Assembly: GCA_034519515.1 (NCBI GenBank) | Contig: JAXHOK010000006.1 | Location: forward strand, 310,001-374,000 | DNA from: Arcicella sp034519515 | GTDB taxonomy: Bacteria; Bacteroidota; Bacteroidia; Cytophagales; Spirosomataceae | DNA: 64,000 bases | Reading direction: 5' to 3' | Shown here: piece by piece, positions 8,340-17,644 of the stretch | How positions within the stretch are numbered: position 1 is the stretch's first letter | How the letters are laid out: each line of letters starts with the position of its first letter | The notes under the pieces: model-generated | Databases searched by the model: none | What the model was told of the DNA's origin: nothing | The model's input: only the letters and a program-made list of their open reading frames with translations | Program-made: the position numbers and the translations under genes

Positions 8340-10916
8340 TTATTGCTTAATGATTTTTTCAGTAACTGTTTTTTCTCCTGCCACAAACTTCAAGAAATAT
8401 ACGCCTGTATTGAATTTTTGAAGGTCTATCGTTCCTTCATGCACTTGCTTTTGGGTGGGCGAATTTTCCGTCATTTGCTCTTTCCCCATTGAATTATACA
8501 TCATCAGCGTGATTCCTGTGGGTTCATCGGTCAATACTTTCCATGCAATGATTCCAGTGCTTGGATTTGGAAAAACGTTGATAAAAATACCCGTGTTATT
8601 ACCTTCATTTGCCACCCGAGCGTTTGAAGCATTAGGAGTGCTTTCTGTCGTTTTTGTGGTAATTGGTAAAACACTATCACTCAAAAGAGGCGTTTCAATG
8701 GCATTGGTAAGGCTCATCCGTACAATTTGTCGAGTACGTGTGCTGGCACAAGTTGGGTTTTTGCCTGCCTCGCAAGCTACGTGATAAATGGTATTGGTAG
8801 ATAATTCGGGCGTAGTGAAAGTTCCAGAAGCGAGTGCCGTTCCACCAGTTGCTACATTATACCAAACGGGAGTTCCCGCTTTGCAAGTGGCTGGCAAATC
8901 TACTTTTGTGTCAAATTTGCTGGTAACATCGTGTGCCGAAGGAACTTCCAAAGCAGGAGTTACCGTAATTGCGATGGCGGCTCTCGAACTTTCACACCCT
9001 ACGATGGTCTGTGAGGCAAAATAGGTTTTACCTGTTGATAAAGCCGTTGTTGTGGGTAATGCACTTCCCCCCGTGGTGGCATCATACCATTTTATGCCCG
9101 AACCTGTTACGGTTAAATCAGCAATAGTAGCGGTGGATGGACTACAAAAATTTTGAGTAGTGGCAAGTAATGGTTTGGCAAAAGCCGTTCCCGTTACTAC
9201 CAGTGATAGCATTTGGGCAGAATCTGGCGAAGTGGTTTTTTTACGGAGAAAAATTTTGTATTTATCCCCCGCAACAGCGTTTTCTATCTTTACTTGCTTA
9301 AAATTATTGGGATTACCATCAAACCACGTTAATTCATGCGTGGCATCCTCGGTTCTGTTTTCCATCACGCTTGGTTTCCAAGCACGAAAAGTCGTATTTT
9401 TTGATACGTTTGTAACGATTAAATCATAATCATAGACCAATCTTGAGGTTGTGGGGTCAATGTCTTCGTCTGAGGTTTGTTCTTTACCTTCGATATCCGT
9501 CCAACCAATCGAAATAATGAGGGGTTCGCAACCGCTGGCGGTTACTTCTCGGGATACTTCGGTTGTGGTGTCGGCAGGAAATTTTAGAGTGATTTCTTCG
9601 ATGTATGACCCTTTTGATGCCGTATCTGAAACAATCGCTCTGGTCGGACCGCCAACGGCACTTTTATATTTAATGGTATTAGCCGCTTTTTCAATGTTCA
9701 ATAATCCCCACCCAAATTTATGGTCTGGTCCGGGTTGTCCCAAATCTTCGGCAGTAGCCAACATCAAGGCTTTCAGCGTTGAAGATTTCATGTAGCTTTT
9801 GTTGAGGCTATTGTAATATTGTTGTAATAAAAGACCCCCAGCCGCAGCCGCTGGCGAAGCCATAGAAGTACCTTGTTCGCTATAGTATGAAGTATCTGAC
9901 GGCGTTTTAGTCGTTTTATCAGCAAACATTGAGGAGTTAATCCCAGTACCCCTCGTTACGATTTCTGGTTTTACTCGTCCATCGTCGGTAGGTCCCCAGT
10001 TGCTGTAGTCAGACATGGCTTTATCACCATCAACTGCCCCAACGGTCATAACATTTTTGGCAGCCGATGTACCAGTCATAATATCATACCCTAATTTATC
10101 TTTTCTGTTCCCGCTATTTTCCTGTTCATTTCCACCCGCTACGAAAGGTAAATAATAAGGAAATGTTCGGGTTAGTTTATCCCAGTCTTTAGCTCCATCA
10201 TTATAGGCTCCAAAAAGCCAAAGGGGCGTACCAGGGGCGTTTGAAAATCCATACGAGTGATTAGATATTAAATAGCCTTTCGAGGCGAAATCAGTCATTT
10301 CAGGATAATCATTTTCTGTATCGTAACAAAGAGCTTTCGCCCCGTAGGCAATTCCTCTGGCAAAAGGTTTATTGGGCAAATCTTTCCCAACAATCGTTCC
10401 TGTTACGTGCGTCATGTGGTCATTACCCCCATATTTATCTCCTCCCGTCCCAACGCCATCCAACGTTTGATTGGGTTGCATCGTTACTTGTCCAGCCAAA
10501 AGTTCGTGCGTTGCACGCACCTCGCCCGTGTCCCAAACGCCCACTATCATACCTTCGCCCGTGATGTTTACACCCACTGAACCACCATTATACAGTTGGT
10601 CAGCTTTAATTAATTTGCTCGATTCTCTGTTACTTTTAGAATTGATATACAAGGGATTACCGTCACGGTCAATTTTTTGGAGATAATACGTTGAACCGTC
10701 TTTCACAAAGGTTCTTTTTACTTTCGGATTCTTTTTTAGGTATTTTAAAATTTTCTCTTCCGAGATTACATACTGACGTTTGAATTGTGTCTTCAATGAC
10801 TCCACCTCGGCTTTATTCGTACTCTCAGCGATTTTAGCTCTTTCTGCTTCCGTTTGGGCATTAACAGAAATGCTAAGAAGAAATAAAATGGAAAATAGTA
10901 AATGTTTTGTTTTCAT
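8340..10916 (-). CDS. Secreted S8 subtilase with T9SS sorting domain
   Basis: An 858-aa secreted serine protease. Residues 1-20 are a signal peptide (MKTKHLLFSILFLLSISVNA). The S8 domain has Asp129 (VGVWDTGEVRATHE), His167 (NDHMTHVTGT), the oxyanion Asn in AGGNEQ and Ser351 (GTSMASPAAAAGG). A beta-sandwich domain with ISIGWTD follows, then Ig-like modules (SPSTATIADLTVTG, VPSAHDVTSKFD). The last ~80 residues, from NVFPNPSTG to EKIIKQ, are a type A T9SS sorting domain that directs outer-membrane export and surface attachment or release. It lies downstream of the LytTR gene at 11071. The N-terminal half is closely similar to the subtilase at 14010. Confidence 0.95.
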   Translation of the reverse strand: MKTKHLLFSILFLLSISVNAQTEAERAKIAESTNKAEVESLKTQFKRQYVISEEKILKYLKKNPKVKRTFVKDGSTYYLQKIDRDGNPLYINSKSNRESSKLIKADQLYNGGSVGVNITGEGMIVGVWDTGEVRATHELLAGQVTMQPNQTLDGVGTGGDKYGGNDHMTHVTGTIVGKDLPNKPFARGIAYGAKALCYDTENDYPEMTDFASKGYLISNHSYGFSNAPGTPLWLFGAYNDGAKDWDKLTRTFPYYLPFVAGGNEQENSGNRKDKLGYDIMTGTSAAKNVMTVGAVDGDKAMSDYSNWGPTDDGRVKPEIVTRGTGINSSMFADKTTKTPSDTSYYSEQGTSMASPAAAAGGLLLQQYYNSLNKSYMKSSTLKALMLATAEDLGQPGPDHKFGWGLLNIEKAANTIKYKSAVGGPTRAIVSDTASKGSYIEEITLKFPADTTTEVSREVTASGCEPLIISIGWTDIEGKEQTSDEDIDPTTSRLVYDYDLIVTNVSKNTTFRAWKPSVMENRTEDATHELTWFDGNPNNFKQVKIENAVAGDKYKIFLRKKTTSPDSAQMLSLVVTGTAFAKPLLATTQNFCSPSTATIADLTVTGSGIKWYDATTGGSALPTTTALSTGKTYFASQTIVGCESSRAAIAITVTPALEVPSAHDVTSKFDTKVDLPATCKAGTPVWYNVATGGTALASGTFTTPELSTNTIYHVACEAGKNPTCASTRTRQIVRMSLTNAIETPLLSDSVLPITTKTTESTPNASNARVANEGNNTGIFINVFPNPSTGIIAWKVLTDEPTGITLMMYNSMGKEQMTENSPTQKQVHEGTIDLQKFNTGVYFLKFVAGEKTVTEKIIKQ

Positions 10917-10992
10917 TATTCTTTATAATTTTTTGTTGTTAGCATAGTATTTGATACACCGCTACCCTTATTCATTAGGCGTTTATTAAAAC

Positions 10993-11064
10993 CTGCCCTG
11001 TGCGAGAAATCATTATTAAACAGCCGCCACTGTTTAATAACTGTATTTCTCAGGCACAAGGCAG
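10993..11064 (-). terminator. Long hairpin after the LytTR gene
   Basis: CTGCCCTGTGCGAGAAAT...ATTATTAAACAG pairs with CTGTTTAATAA...ATTTCTCAGGCACAAGGCAG around a loop that reads CAGCCGCCAC on the plus strand. It starts 6 bp after the LytTR stop. The loop is shared with the hairpin at 36536-36563. Confidence 0.6.
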
Positions 11065-11070
11065 ATGATT

Positions 11071-11412
11071 TTAAGCCATAAAACCTTTCAAAATATGTTT
11101 TCTCCGCCTGGCAATGGTGGCAACGACTCCGTTTGCCATCGTGATACTTTCTTCATCAATATTATAATTTTTTACATAATTTGGATTAATCATATACCCT
11201 CTGTGTACCCGAAGAAATCCATGTGTTTCCAGATGTGCCTCAAAGAATTTAATCGTGTGGGGGACTAATTTCTCTTGTCCATCTTTCATGCAAAATATTG
11301 AATAATTAATATCGCCTTTTATCAGTATCACGTTGTTAATCAGCACCTTCTTTGAAGTCTTATGATTAAGAATCAGTAGGGCATTGTTTCCTTTTTGTTG
11401 GTATGTTTTCAT
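11071..11412 (-). CDS. Stand-alone LytTR DNA-binding protein
   Basis: A 113-aa, receiver-less LytTR protein, paralogue of the one at 6613. It has INNVILIKGDINYSIF, FLRVHRGYMINPNYVKNYN and a basic end RRRKHILKGFMA. It is placed between two subtilase genes on the same strand, after the interrupted one and before the intact one. Control of the neighbouring protease genes is a plausible inference but not shown. The 167-bp gap upstream (11413-11579) holds an AT-rich leader with no clear palindrome. Confidence 0.85.
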   Translation of the reverse strand: MKTYQQKGNNALLILNHKTSKKVLINNVILIKGDINYSIFCMKDGQEKLVPHTIKFFEAHLETHGFLRVHRGYMINPNYVKNYNIDEESITMANGVVATIARRRKHILKGFMA

Positions 11413-11579
11413 AAAAATGTTGGTGTGTTAGTAATTTAAAATACTAACTCTTGGTTTGGGTAGTATTGATGTGATGGCTTTACTAATTAGTTATTTTTGA
11501 ATGAAGCATACATACTTAAGGCTCTCTTTTATTTGAGAACTTTAAATATATATGCTTCGTGTCAAATCAATCAAGTTTC

Positions 11580-14009
11580 CTAAAAACCAGTCTGCAATTT
11601 TATGCCAGAGGTTTTGTACAACAAGGTAGCGTTGGGTTTTATCTCAATGTTTTTTATTACCCCATCGGAATTTATCGTCACGATGTGGTTAGTATTAATA
11701 ATAACGGTATCACCCGCTCCCGGCTTTCTACCAATGCTCCAAGTAGTGCCTTGTTCCCAATTACCAGAGACGATACTTGTAACAGTTCCTCCCATTCTGC
11801 TTCCTTGAAATTCATAAGCTCCTATATCAACAATACCACCGTTGAAACGTCTTGAATTATTCATCAAATCTATGTCAGTTAAACCAATCATACCGTTGTC
11901 TCCTGCATCAATGGCGGGTGAAGTATTGGTGAGTTTATAATCACCCGAAAGTGAGGGTGATAATCCGTTTGGAACTGGATTAACAAACTGAGGATCAACA
12001 TTGAGATTTCCAATTCCTGCATAACCGCCTTCCACGATACTGTATGTGGTAATGGATTGCGTATCATTGAAAGGGGAAACATTACCCCACAAGATTGAGT
12101 TTTTGACCACGGGTGCACTATTTGAGTTGAAAATTGCTCCGTTAAAGCCTCCGTTTCCTGCAATAGTAACGTTGGTGATGGTTGGATTTGAACCATTATT
12201 GTACATACCGCCACCCGTAGCTCTGTTACCCGCTATCAAAATATTACTATACGTTGGGCTACTGTTGAGGTTGTAAATACCTCCGCCGAAAGTAGCTTGA
12301 TTGTTCATAAACACACAATTCGTAACGGTTGGATTGCTGTTATTGGTAGCATATAATCCTCCGCCTTGAATGGCATCATTACTAATGATTTTACAGTTTA
12401 TAATCGTTGGTGAACTGCCATTGTCTAAGCCAATTCCTCCTCCATCAAAAATTGATAAAGGTTGTTGAGCCGTATTACTTGTTGATGAAGGTGGACGAGT
12501 GGAATTGAAGCTGGCATTTCCTCCCGTTACCGTAAAACCATCCAAACGAGTATCACTATTTGTCCTATTGAACGTAACAACGTGGTATGAGTTATCATTG
12601 ACCGTTGTGGGCGAACCAATTTCACCACTTAAAATGGTTGGGTTTGCTTCCACATTGCTCTGACTGAGCATCGTTTCCGTTCCTGCAAAACCACCAAACA
12701 ACCTTGCTCCACTCGGAATAATGAAGGGGATAATTCTGTTGGTGGAGGCAGTGGGTTTGTAAACGCCTTTTGCTACCCAAAAATCACTATTAGCGGGAGC
12801 CAATGCAAGAGCCAATTGCAAATTTGCGTAAGCCGTAGCCCAAGAACTACCGTTTTGAGGGGTATTGGTATTGGCAATATTCACATAAACTACGGAGGAT
12901 GTCGGCATCACAGGATTGACCACTACCAGCGTGGTTGCCGTGGCAGTGCAGGTACTACCTGCTGCCGAAGCAATCGTTACGGTATAAACCCCAGCCATTG
13001 CCGCAGTTGTTGATGAACTTACCGTTGGGTTTTGCATAGTGGAGGTAAAACCATTTGGTCCAGCCCAAGCGTATGCCGTACCTCCCGCTGCGGAAGAAGT
13101 TAAATTAAGTGCTGTACCTACTGTTACTGGCGAGTTACTACCAGCCATTGCTAATGTGGGTGGCATACAAGTCGGGGCTAAAACCGTTAACATGGCGGTA
13201 GCCGTGGCACTACAAGTATTACCTGGCGTTAAACTAACCGTTACCGAATAAACCCCAGAATTTGCCGGAGTCGCCGCCAAACTTACGGTTGGGTTTTGAA
13301 AAGCAGAGGTAAAACCATTCGGTCCAGTCCATGCGAATGTTAGACCTACCAACCTGGCTGAGGCAGTCACTTGAGCGAATGTGCCTGCTGTTACAGGCGA
13401 GTTACTACCAGCGATTATATACGTGGGTATGGTACAAGTATTAACCGTTACCATAGTAGTAGCCGTGGCAGTACAAGTGCTACCTGCTGACGAAGCAATC
13501 GTTACGGTATAAACCCCTGCCATTGCCGCAATTGTTGATGAACTTACGGTTGGGTTTTGCATAGTGGAGGTAAAACCATTTGGTCCAGTCCAAGCGTATG
13601 CCGTACCTCCCGTTGCGGAAGAAGTCAAATTAAGTGGCGTAGTTGCTACTACTGGCGAATTACTACCAGCCGTTGCTAATGTGGGTGGGTTACAAGGAGC
13701 GGGAATAACCGTTAACATGGCAGTAGCCGTGGCACTACAAGTATTACCTGGCGTTAAACTAACCGTTACCGAATAAACCCCAGAATTTGCCGGAGTCGCC
13801 GCCAAACTTACGGTTGGGTTTTGAAAAGCAGAGGTAAAACCATTCGGTCCAGTCCATGCGAATGTTAGACCTACCAACCTGGCTGAGGCAGTCACTTGAG
13901 CGAATGTGCCTGCTGTTACAGGCGAGTTACTACCAGCGATTATATACGTGGGTATGGTACAAGTATTAACCGTTACCATAGTAGTAGCCGTAGCAGTACA
14001 AGTGCTCAC
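11580..14009 (-). CDS. C-terminal part of interrupted subtilase: Ig-like repeats, beta-helix, C-terminal module
   Basis: An 809-codon frame that continues, without frame change, the gene ending at 14010: a single TGA (14010-14012) separates them, and the GTG at 14009 is only the codon after that stop. It contains four complete Ig-like modules of ~85 aa, alternating two types (AGSNSPVVATTPLNL... and AGSNSPVTAGTFAQV...). A right-handed beta-helix region follows (YVNIANTNTPQNGSSWATAY through GGGIGLDNGSSPTIINCK and GAYEFQG), then a C-terminal module ending NATLLYKTSGIKLQTGF. With no signal peptide of its own it could not be exported alone. Either the protein is truncated at the TGA or the stop is an error or is read through. 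Confidence 0.8.
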   Translation of the reverse strand: MSTCTATATTMVTVNTCTIPTYIIAGSNSPVTAGTFAQVTASARLVGLTFAWTGPNGFTSAFQNPTVSLAATPANSGVYSVTVSLTPGNTCSATATAMLTVIPAPCNPPTLATAGSNSPVVATTPLNLTSSATGGTAYAWTGPNGFTSTMQNPTVSSSTIAAMAGVYTVTIASSAGSTCTATATTMVTVNTCTIPTYIIAGSNSPVTAGTFAQVTASARLVGLTFAWTGPNGFTSAFQNPTVSLAATPANSGVYSVTVSLTPGNTCSATATAMLTVLAPTCMPPTLAMAGSNSPVTVGTALNLTSSAAGGTAYAWAGPNGFTSTMQNPTVSSSTTAAMAGVYTVTIASAAGSTCTATATTLVVVNPVMPTSSVVYVNIANTNTPQNGSSWATAYANLQLALALAPANSDFWVAKGVYKPTASTNRIIPFIIPSGARLFGGFAGTETMLSQSNVEANPTILSGEIGSPTTVNDNSYHVVTFNRTNSDTRLDGFTVTGGNASFNSTRPPSSTSNTAQQPLSIFDGGGIGLDNGSSPTIINCKIISNDAIQGGGLYATNNSNPTVTNCVFMNNQATFGGGIYNLNSSPTYSNILIAGNRATGGGMYNNGSNPTITNVTIAGNGGFNGAIFNSNSAPVVKNSILWGNVSPFNDTQSITTYSIVEGGYAGIGNLNVDPQFVNPVPNGLSPSLSGDYKLTNTSPAIDAGDNGMIGLTDIDLMNNSRRFNGGIVDIGAYEFQGSRMGGTVTSIVSGNWEQGTTWSIGRKPGAGDTVIINTNHIVTINSDGVIKNIEIKPNATLLYKTSGIKLQTGF

Positions 14010-14230
14010 TCACGCTGACGAAGCAATCGTTACGGTATAAATCCCAGCCATTGCCGCAGTTGTTGATGAACTTACGGTTGGGTTTTGCATAGTGGAGGTA
14101 AAACCATTTGGTCCAGCCCAAGCGTATGCCGTACCTCCCGTTGCGGAAGAAGTCAAATTAAGTGGCGTAGTTGCTACTACTGGCGAATTACTACCAGCCA
14201 TTGCTAATGTGGGTGGTGTACAAGTGGGAA
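12910..14230 (-). repeat. Near-identical DNA repeats encoding Ig-like modules
   Basis: Units of about 260 bp, in two alternating types that together make a ~525-bp period, are almost identical at DNA level; compare 13039-13251, 13564-13776 and 14092-14230, and 13260-13480 with 13785-14000. Such identity allows recombination, copy-number change and mis-assembly. The in-frame TGA at 14010 sits at a module boundary inside this tract. Confidence 0.85.
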
Positions 14231-16076
14231 CATCAAGAGCCGTCCCCGTTACTACTATTGAAAGAGGCATCAAGGTATCGGGTGACGTATCTTTTTTTCT
14301 TAAAGAAATTTGATACGTTGTTCCCGCTACGGGATTCAAAATTTTGACTTGCTTATAATTATCTCCGTTACCTTCAAACCAAGTTGTTTGCAAAGTAGCA
14401 TCCGCAGTTCTATTTGCCATAGTGCTTGGTCGCCACGGTCTAAAATCAGTAGCTGATGAGGAAACCAAACCTAAACCTGAAGTTGATACTCCAGCTGGTT
14501 GTGGTGCCGATACTAACATATCAAACTCATGTACTAATCTGGAAGTGGTGGGGTCTGTACCATTGGCAGAGGTTTGTTCTGCTCCTGGAGCGTCTGTCCA
14601 AGCTATTGAAACAATGAGTGGCTCACCGCCCTTCGCTTTGACAGACCTGGTCAACTCTTGTGTGTTGGGAGCTGTGCCAGTGTATGGAAGTAAATTGTAG
14701 GTAATTTCTTCTATGTATGAGCCTTTGCTACTCACATCCTGATGTGACTGATTTGCTGGGTTCACCGAACTACTTCTTGTTTTGATTGCCTGTGCTGCTT
14801 TTTCAACATCCAATAATCCCCAGCCAAATTTATGGTCGGGACCTGGTTGTCCTAAGTCTTCGGCAGTTCCCAACATTAAGGCTTTGAGAGTAGCGGCTTT
14901 CATAAAGTTTCCATAAAGGCTTTTGTAGTATTGTTGTAATAAAAGCCCTCCCGCAGCGGCAGCGGGTGCAGCGTAAGATGTACCATCGGAATTTTCTTCG
15001 CCACTGTATGAATTGTCAGAAGGTAAATTGGTTGTCTTATCAGCAAACTGAGATGAGTTTATACCCGTACCTCTGGTTACGATTTCGGGTTTCACTCGTC
15101 CATCATCGGTAGGTCCCCAGTTTGAGTAACCTGACATTGTTTTATCAGAATTTACTGCCCCAACGGTCATCACGTTCTTTGCTGCTGATGAACCCGTAAT
15201 CATGTCATATCCCAACTTCAGCCAGTTACCATTGTTACGTGTTCTATTTGGCCGTAATTGTTCAGGGTCTCGTTCATTACCCCCCGCCACGAAAGGCAAA
15301 TAAGTAGGATATGCTAAGGCAACTTGATCCCATGCCCGAGTATCGTCATTGTAAGCTCCAAATCGCCATATTGGGTCGCCTTCGTGATTACCATAACCGT
15401 AAGAATGATTTGAAATTACATATCCATCCTTGGCAAAATTCAACATTTCAGTGAGGTCATTTTCCCAATCATAATTCAGAGCCGTTGCTCCATAGGCAAT
15501 TCCTCGGGCTGAACGTTGATTAGCAATATCTTTCCCAACCATAGTACCCGTTACGTGTGTCTGGTGGTTGTCTCCAGCATAACTGTTGGCAGCGTTACCA
15601 CTAAGGGGTTGACCGGGTTGCATCGTTACTCTACCCGATAATAATTCGTGCGTAGCTCGCACCTGTCCACCATCCCAAATACCCGCTACCATATTCTGTC
15701 CCGTGATGTTCACACCCAAAGTACCGCCCGTATAAAATTGGTTAGCTTTTATCAAAGTTCCTGATTCAACGTTACTTTTTGTGTTGATGTAAACAGGATT
15801 TCCGTCTTTATCAATATTTTTCAAATAATAAAATGAACCGTTTTCTACGAAAGTTCTTTTCAAGAGAGGATATTTCAAAAGATACGCCTTCACCCTAATT
15901 TCTGCGGAATCAAACGCCTTACTTATAGCCACCTCGGTGGCCTGTCGGGCATTTTTTAGTTGTGGATTTTGTTTATTGTACTCCTGTACAATTTTTGCTC
16001 TGTCCTCAGCGGTTTGTGCCTGAGCAAACAAACTAAAGAATAGTAAAATGAAACTAAAAAGGTATTGGTTTTTCAT
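14010..16076 (-). CDS. Secreted S8 subtilase, N-terminal part (stopped by in-frame TGA)
   Basis: A 688-aa frame with signal peptide MKNQYLFSFILLFFSLFAQAQ and a complete S8 catalytic domain: Asp135 (AGIWDGGQVRATHE), His171 (GDNHQTHVTGT), Asn in AGGNERD and Ser367 (SDGTSYAAPAAAAGG). A beta-sandwich domain and the first Ig-like module follow. The frame ends inside that module (TVTIASSA-stop); sister modules read ASSAGSTCTATATT at the same place. The stop comes from a local change with a net gain of 3 nt relative to the sister copies. Upstream and downstream frames together would give a ~1,498-aa protein. The truncated protein keeps its active site but loses all later modules. Confidence 0.9.
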   Translation of the reverse strand: MKNQYLFSFILLFFSLFAQAQTAEDRAKIVQEYNKQNPQLKNARQATEVAISKAFDSAEIRVKAYLLKYPLLKRTFVENGSFYYLKNIDKDGNPVYINTKSNVESGTLIKANQFYTGGTLGVNITGQNMVAGIWDGGQVRATHELLSGRVTMQPGQPLSGNAANSYAGDNHQTHVTGTMVGKDIANQRSARGIAYGATALNYDWENDLTEMLNFAKDGYVISNHSYGYGNHEGDPIWRFGAYNDDTRAWDQVALAYPTYLPFVAGGNERDPEQLRPNRTRNNGNWLKLGYDMITGSSAAKNVMTVGAVNSDKTMSGYSNWGPTDDGRVKPEIVTRGTGINSSQFADKTTNLPSDNSYSGEENSDGTSYAAPAAAAGGLLLQQYYKSLYGNFMKAATLKALMLGTAEDLGQPGPDHKFGWGLLDVEKAAQAIKTRSSSVNPANQSHQDVSSKGSYIEEITYNLLPYTGTAPNTQELTRSVKAKGGEPLIVSIAWTDAPGAEQTSANGTDPTTSRLVHEFDMLVSAPQPAGVSTSGLGLVSSSATDFRPWRPSTMANRTADATLQTTWFEGNGDNYKQVKILNPVAGTTYQISLRKKDTSPDTLMPLSIVVTGTALDVPTCTPPTLAMAGSNSPVVATTPLNLTSSATGGTAYAWAGPNGFTSTMQNPTVSSSTTAAMAGIYTVTIASSA

Positions 16077-16219
16077 GGTAATATGTTTGTGTTATTAGTT
16101 GCTAAGCGTGATTAGTGGGAATTAATTTCTGCAACAAAAGTAGGGTGAATTATTTTCTCAGGATATAGGGGTAAACCCCTGTTTTTGACCTCAAAAATTT
16201 TTTTGTATTTGCTTTCATC

Positions 16220-16227
16220 TATATTTG
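16220..16227 (+). promoter_or_regulatory. -7 box TATATTTG upstream of the kinase gene
   Basis: TATATTTG matches the Bacteroidota -7 consensus TAnnTTTG. A TTG at 16203-16205 is the nearest -33-like element, with a spacer shorter than usual (14 bp). It predicts transcription start near 16233, just before the open frame that leads into the kinase. The rest of gap 16077-16367 shows no other signal. Confidence 0.4.
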
Positions 16228-16367
16228 CCTTCACAAATAACAGAGTTTGACATACCTCTGCCCAAAAACAATACATAAATCCTGATTTCATTTACGGCAA
16301 ACTCTTTACCGATTATGCCGAGTTAGAAAAAGCCGATAAGATTAGAAAATCATTACTATTCTGGGCA

Positions 16368-17558
16368 TTGCTTTTTTTGGTTTTTCACCACACTTTTTTT
16401 GCTATTTACATTTTTGAGACCGACAAAGTACAATGTGCATCCGAAGCACTGAGTAGCGTTTTTTGTATTATTGGGTGCGTAGTTTTGCACCTAAAATCAG
16501 GTTTTACAATCCCCGTTATCATCCTGGGGGGATATGCTTTTGTGAGTATCAGCGTTGGAGTTTGGGAAAACGGGGGGATTTACAGCAGTGAAATCGGCTG
16601 GTATATCATCACCATTTTTAGCATTACGGTGGCGTTAAGCAGAAAAGTAGGGATTTATTTTTACGTATTTTCCTTTGCTTTTCTCTTTTTTATGGGGATC
16701 ATGGAATATGCAGGAGTGCATGAATTTAGCAAGGATTTATTGAATAATGGTAAAAATTATGCCTATCTGAGCTGTTTTTCGGTCTTTGCTATTATTGGAT
16801 TAATCATCTTTTTCGTCTTTTCAACCGAAAACCTCAATAATATCTGGAAACAGGAAAAAGAAAGAAAAATATCAATCCTTGAAGTTGAGCTTTCCAATCA
16901 GTTGGAACAGGAAAAAGTGAATAGCTTAAATTTTACCAAGCAACTCATAGAAAGCACCGAAGCCGAACGTAAACGCATTGCCAGCGATTTGCACGATAGC
17001 GTTAGCCATGAATTATTAAACCTAAAAAATACTTTTCATCAAGATTCATCAACCGTTAATGATAAAATTGATAGTATCATCAACGACATCAGAATCATCA
17101 GCCGAAACCTCCATCCCGTGATGTTTGATAAAATTGGACTCGTGCCAAATATCGAACAATTGGTGGAAAGAATCCAAACTCAGAATGACTTTTTGGTCAG
17201 TACCGAAATCAATTATTCGGGGTCGCTGGGGGTTGCAGACGAATTGCAGATTTACCGAATCATGCAGGAAGCCCTCACCAATATCATCAAATATGCCAAT
17301 GCTTACGCCGCTAAAATAACAATGATAGAAATGAATGATAAAATCTTCATCGAAATCAAGGATAATGGTAAAGGGTTTGAAGTAAAAGAAACGTTGAATA
17401 GCGGCAAATCCTTTGGTTTACACAACATCATTGAGCGGAGCAGAGTAATTGGGGGCATAGCCGCAATTCAATCTTCGGCAACAGGCACAATCATTACGGT
17501 AAACATACCGAAGAAAGTACAAAATGCCCTGGCTAAAATCAGGAAGCTCGTATCATAA
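16368..17558 (+). CDS. Sensor histidine kinase (NarL-partner type), 5' end uncertain
   Basis: An inner-membrane kinase with about six hydrophobic segments in the first ~160 residues, then a coiled linker. The phosphoacceptor domain reads ERKRIASDLHDSVSHELLNLK (His near residue 213), and the HATPase domain has DELQIYRIMQEALTNIIKYA (N box) and DNGKGFEV...KSFGLHNIIERS (G boxes). The first standard start is TTG 16368, but the frame stays open and coding-like back to the TGA at 16248 (including DYAELEKADKIRKS) without any ATG, GTG or TTG. The true start is therefore unusual or lost. The catalytic half is closely similar to the next gene, implying duplication. Confidence 0.85.
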   Translation: MLFLVFHHTFFAIYIFETDKVQCASEALSSVFCIIGCVVLHLKSGFTIPVIILGGYAFVSISVGVWENGGIYSSEIGWYIITIFSITVALSRKVGIYFYVFSFAFLFFMGIMEYAGVHEFSKDLLNNGKNYAYLSCFSVFAIIGLIIFFVFSTENLNNIWKQEKERKISILEVELSNQLEQEKVNSLNFTKQLIESTEAERKRIASDLHDSVSHELLNLKNTFHQDSSTVNDKIDSIINDIRIISRNLHPVMFDKIGLVPNIEQLVERIQTQNDFLVSTEINYSGSLGVADELQIYRIMQEALTNIIKYANAYAAKITMIEMNDKIFIEIKDNGKGFEVKETLNSGKSFGLHNIIERSRVIGGIAAIQSSATGTIITVNIPKKVQNALAKIRKLVS

Positions 17559-17644
17559 AAGACATAGTGGTAAGCCCCGCTTTATTTCCCCCAAAAATCA
17601 GTTAAATGGATTTTTCCTACATTTGCTTTCAAATTACTCACTCC

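Noticed and set aside
13039..13776. Plus-strand open frames of ~70 codons repeated through the Ig-like module region
   Set aside because: They are antisense shadows of the minus-strand repeats; the Val/Pro-rich peptides repeat only because the coding strand does.
14010..14012. TGA as a selenocysteine or reassigned codon
   Set aside because: Sister modules have Gly/Ser at this place, no SECIS-type hairpin was seen, and TGA is used as a normal stop by other genes here (for example 19643-19645).
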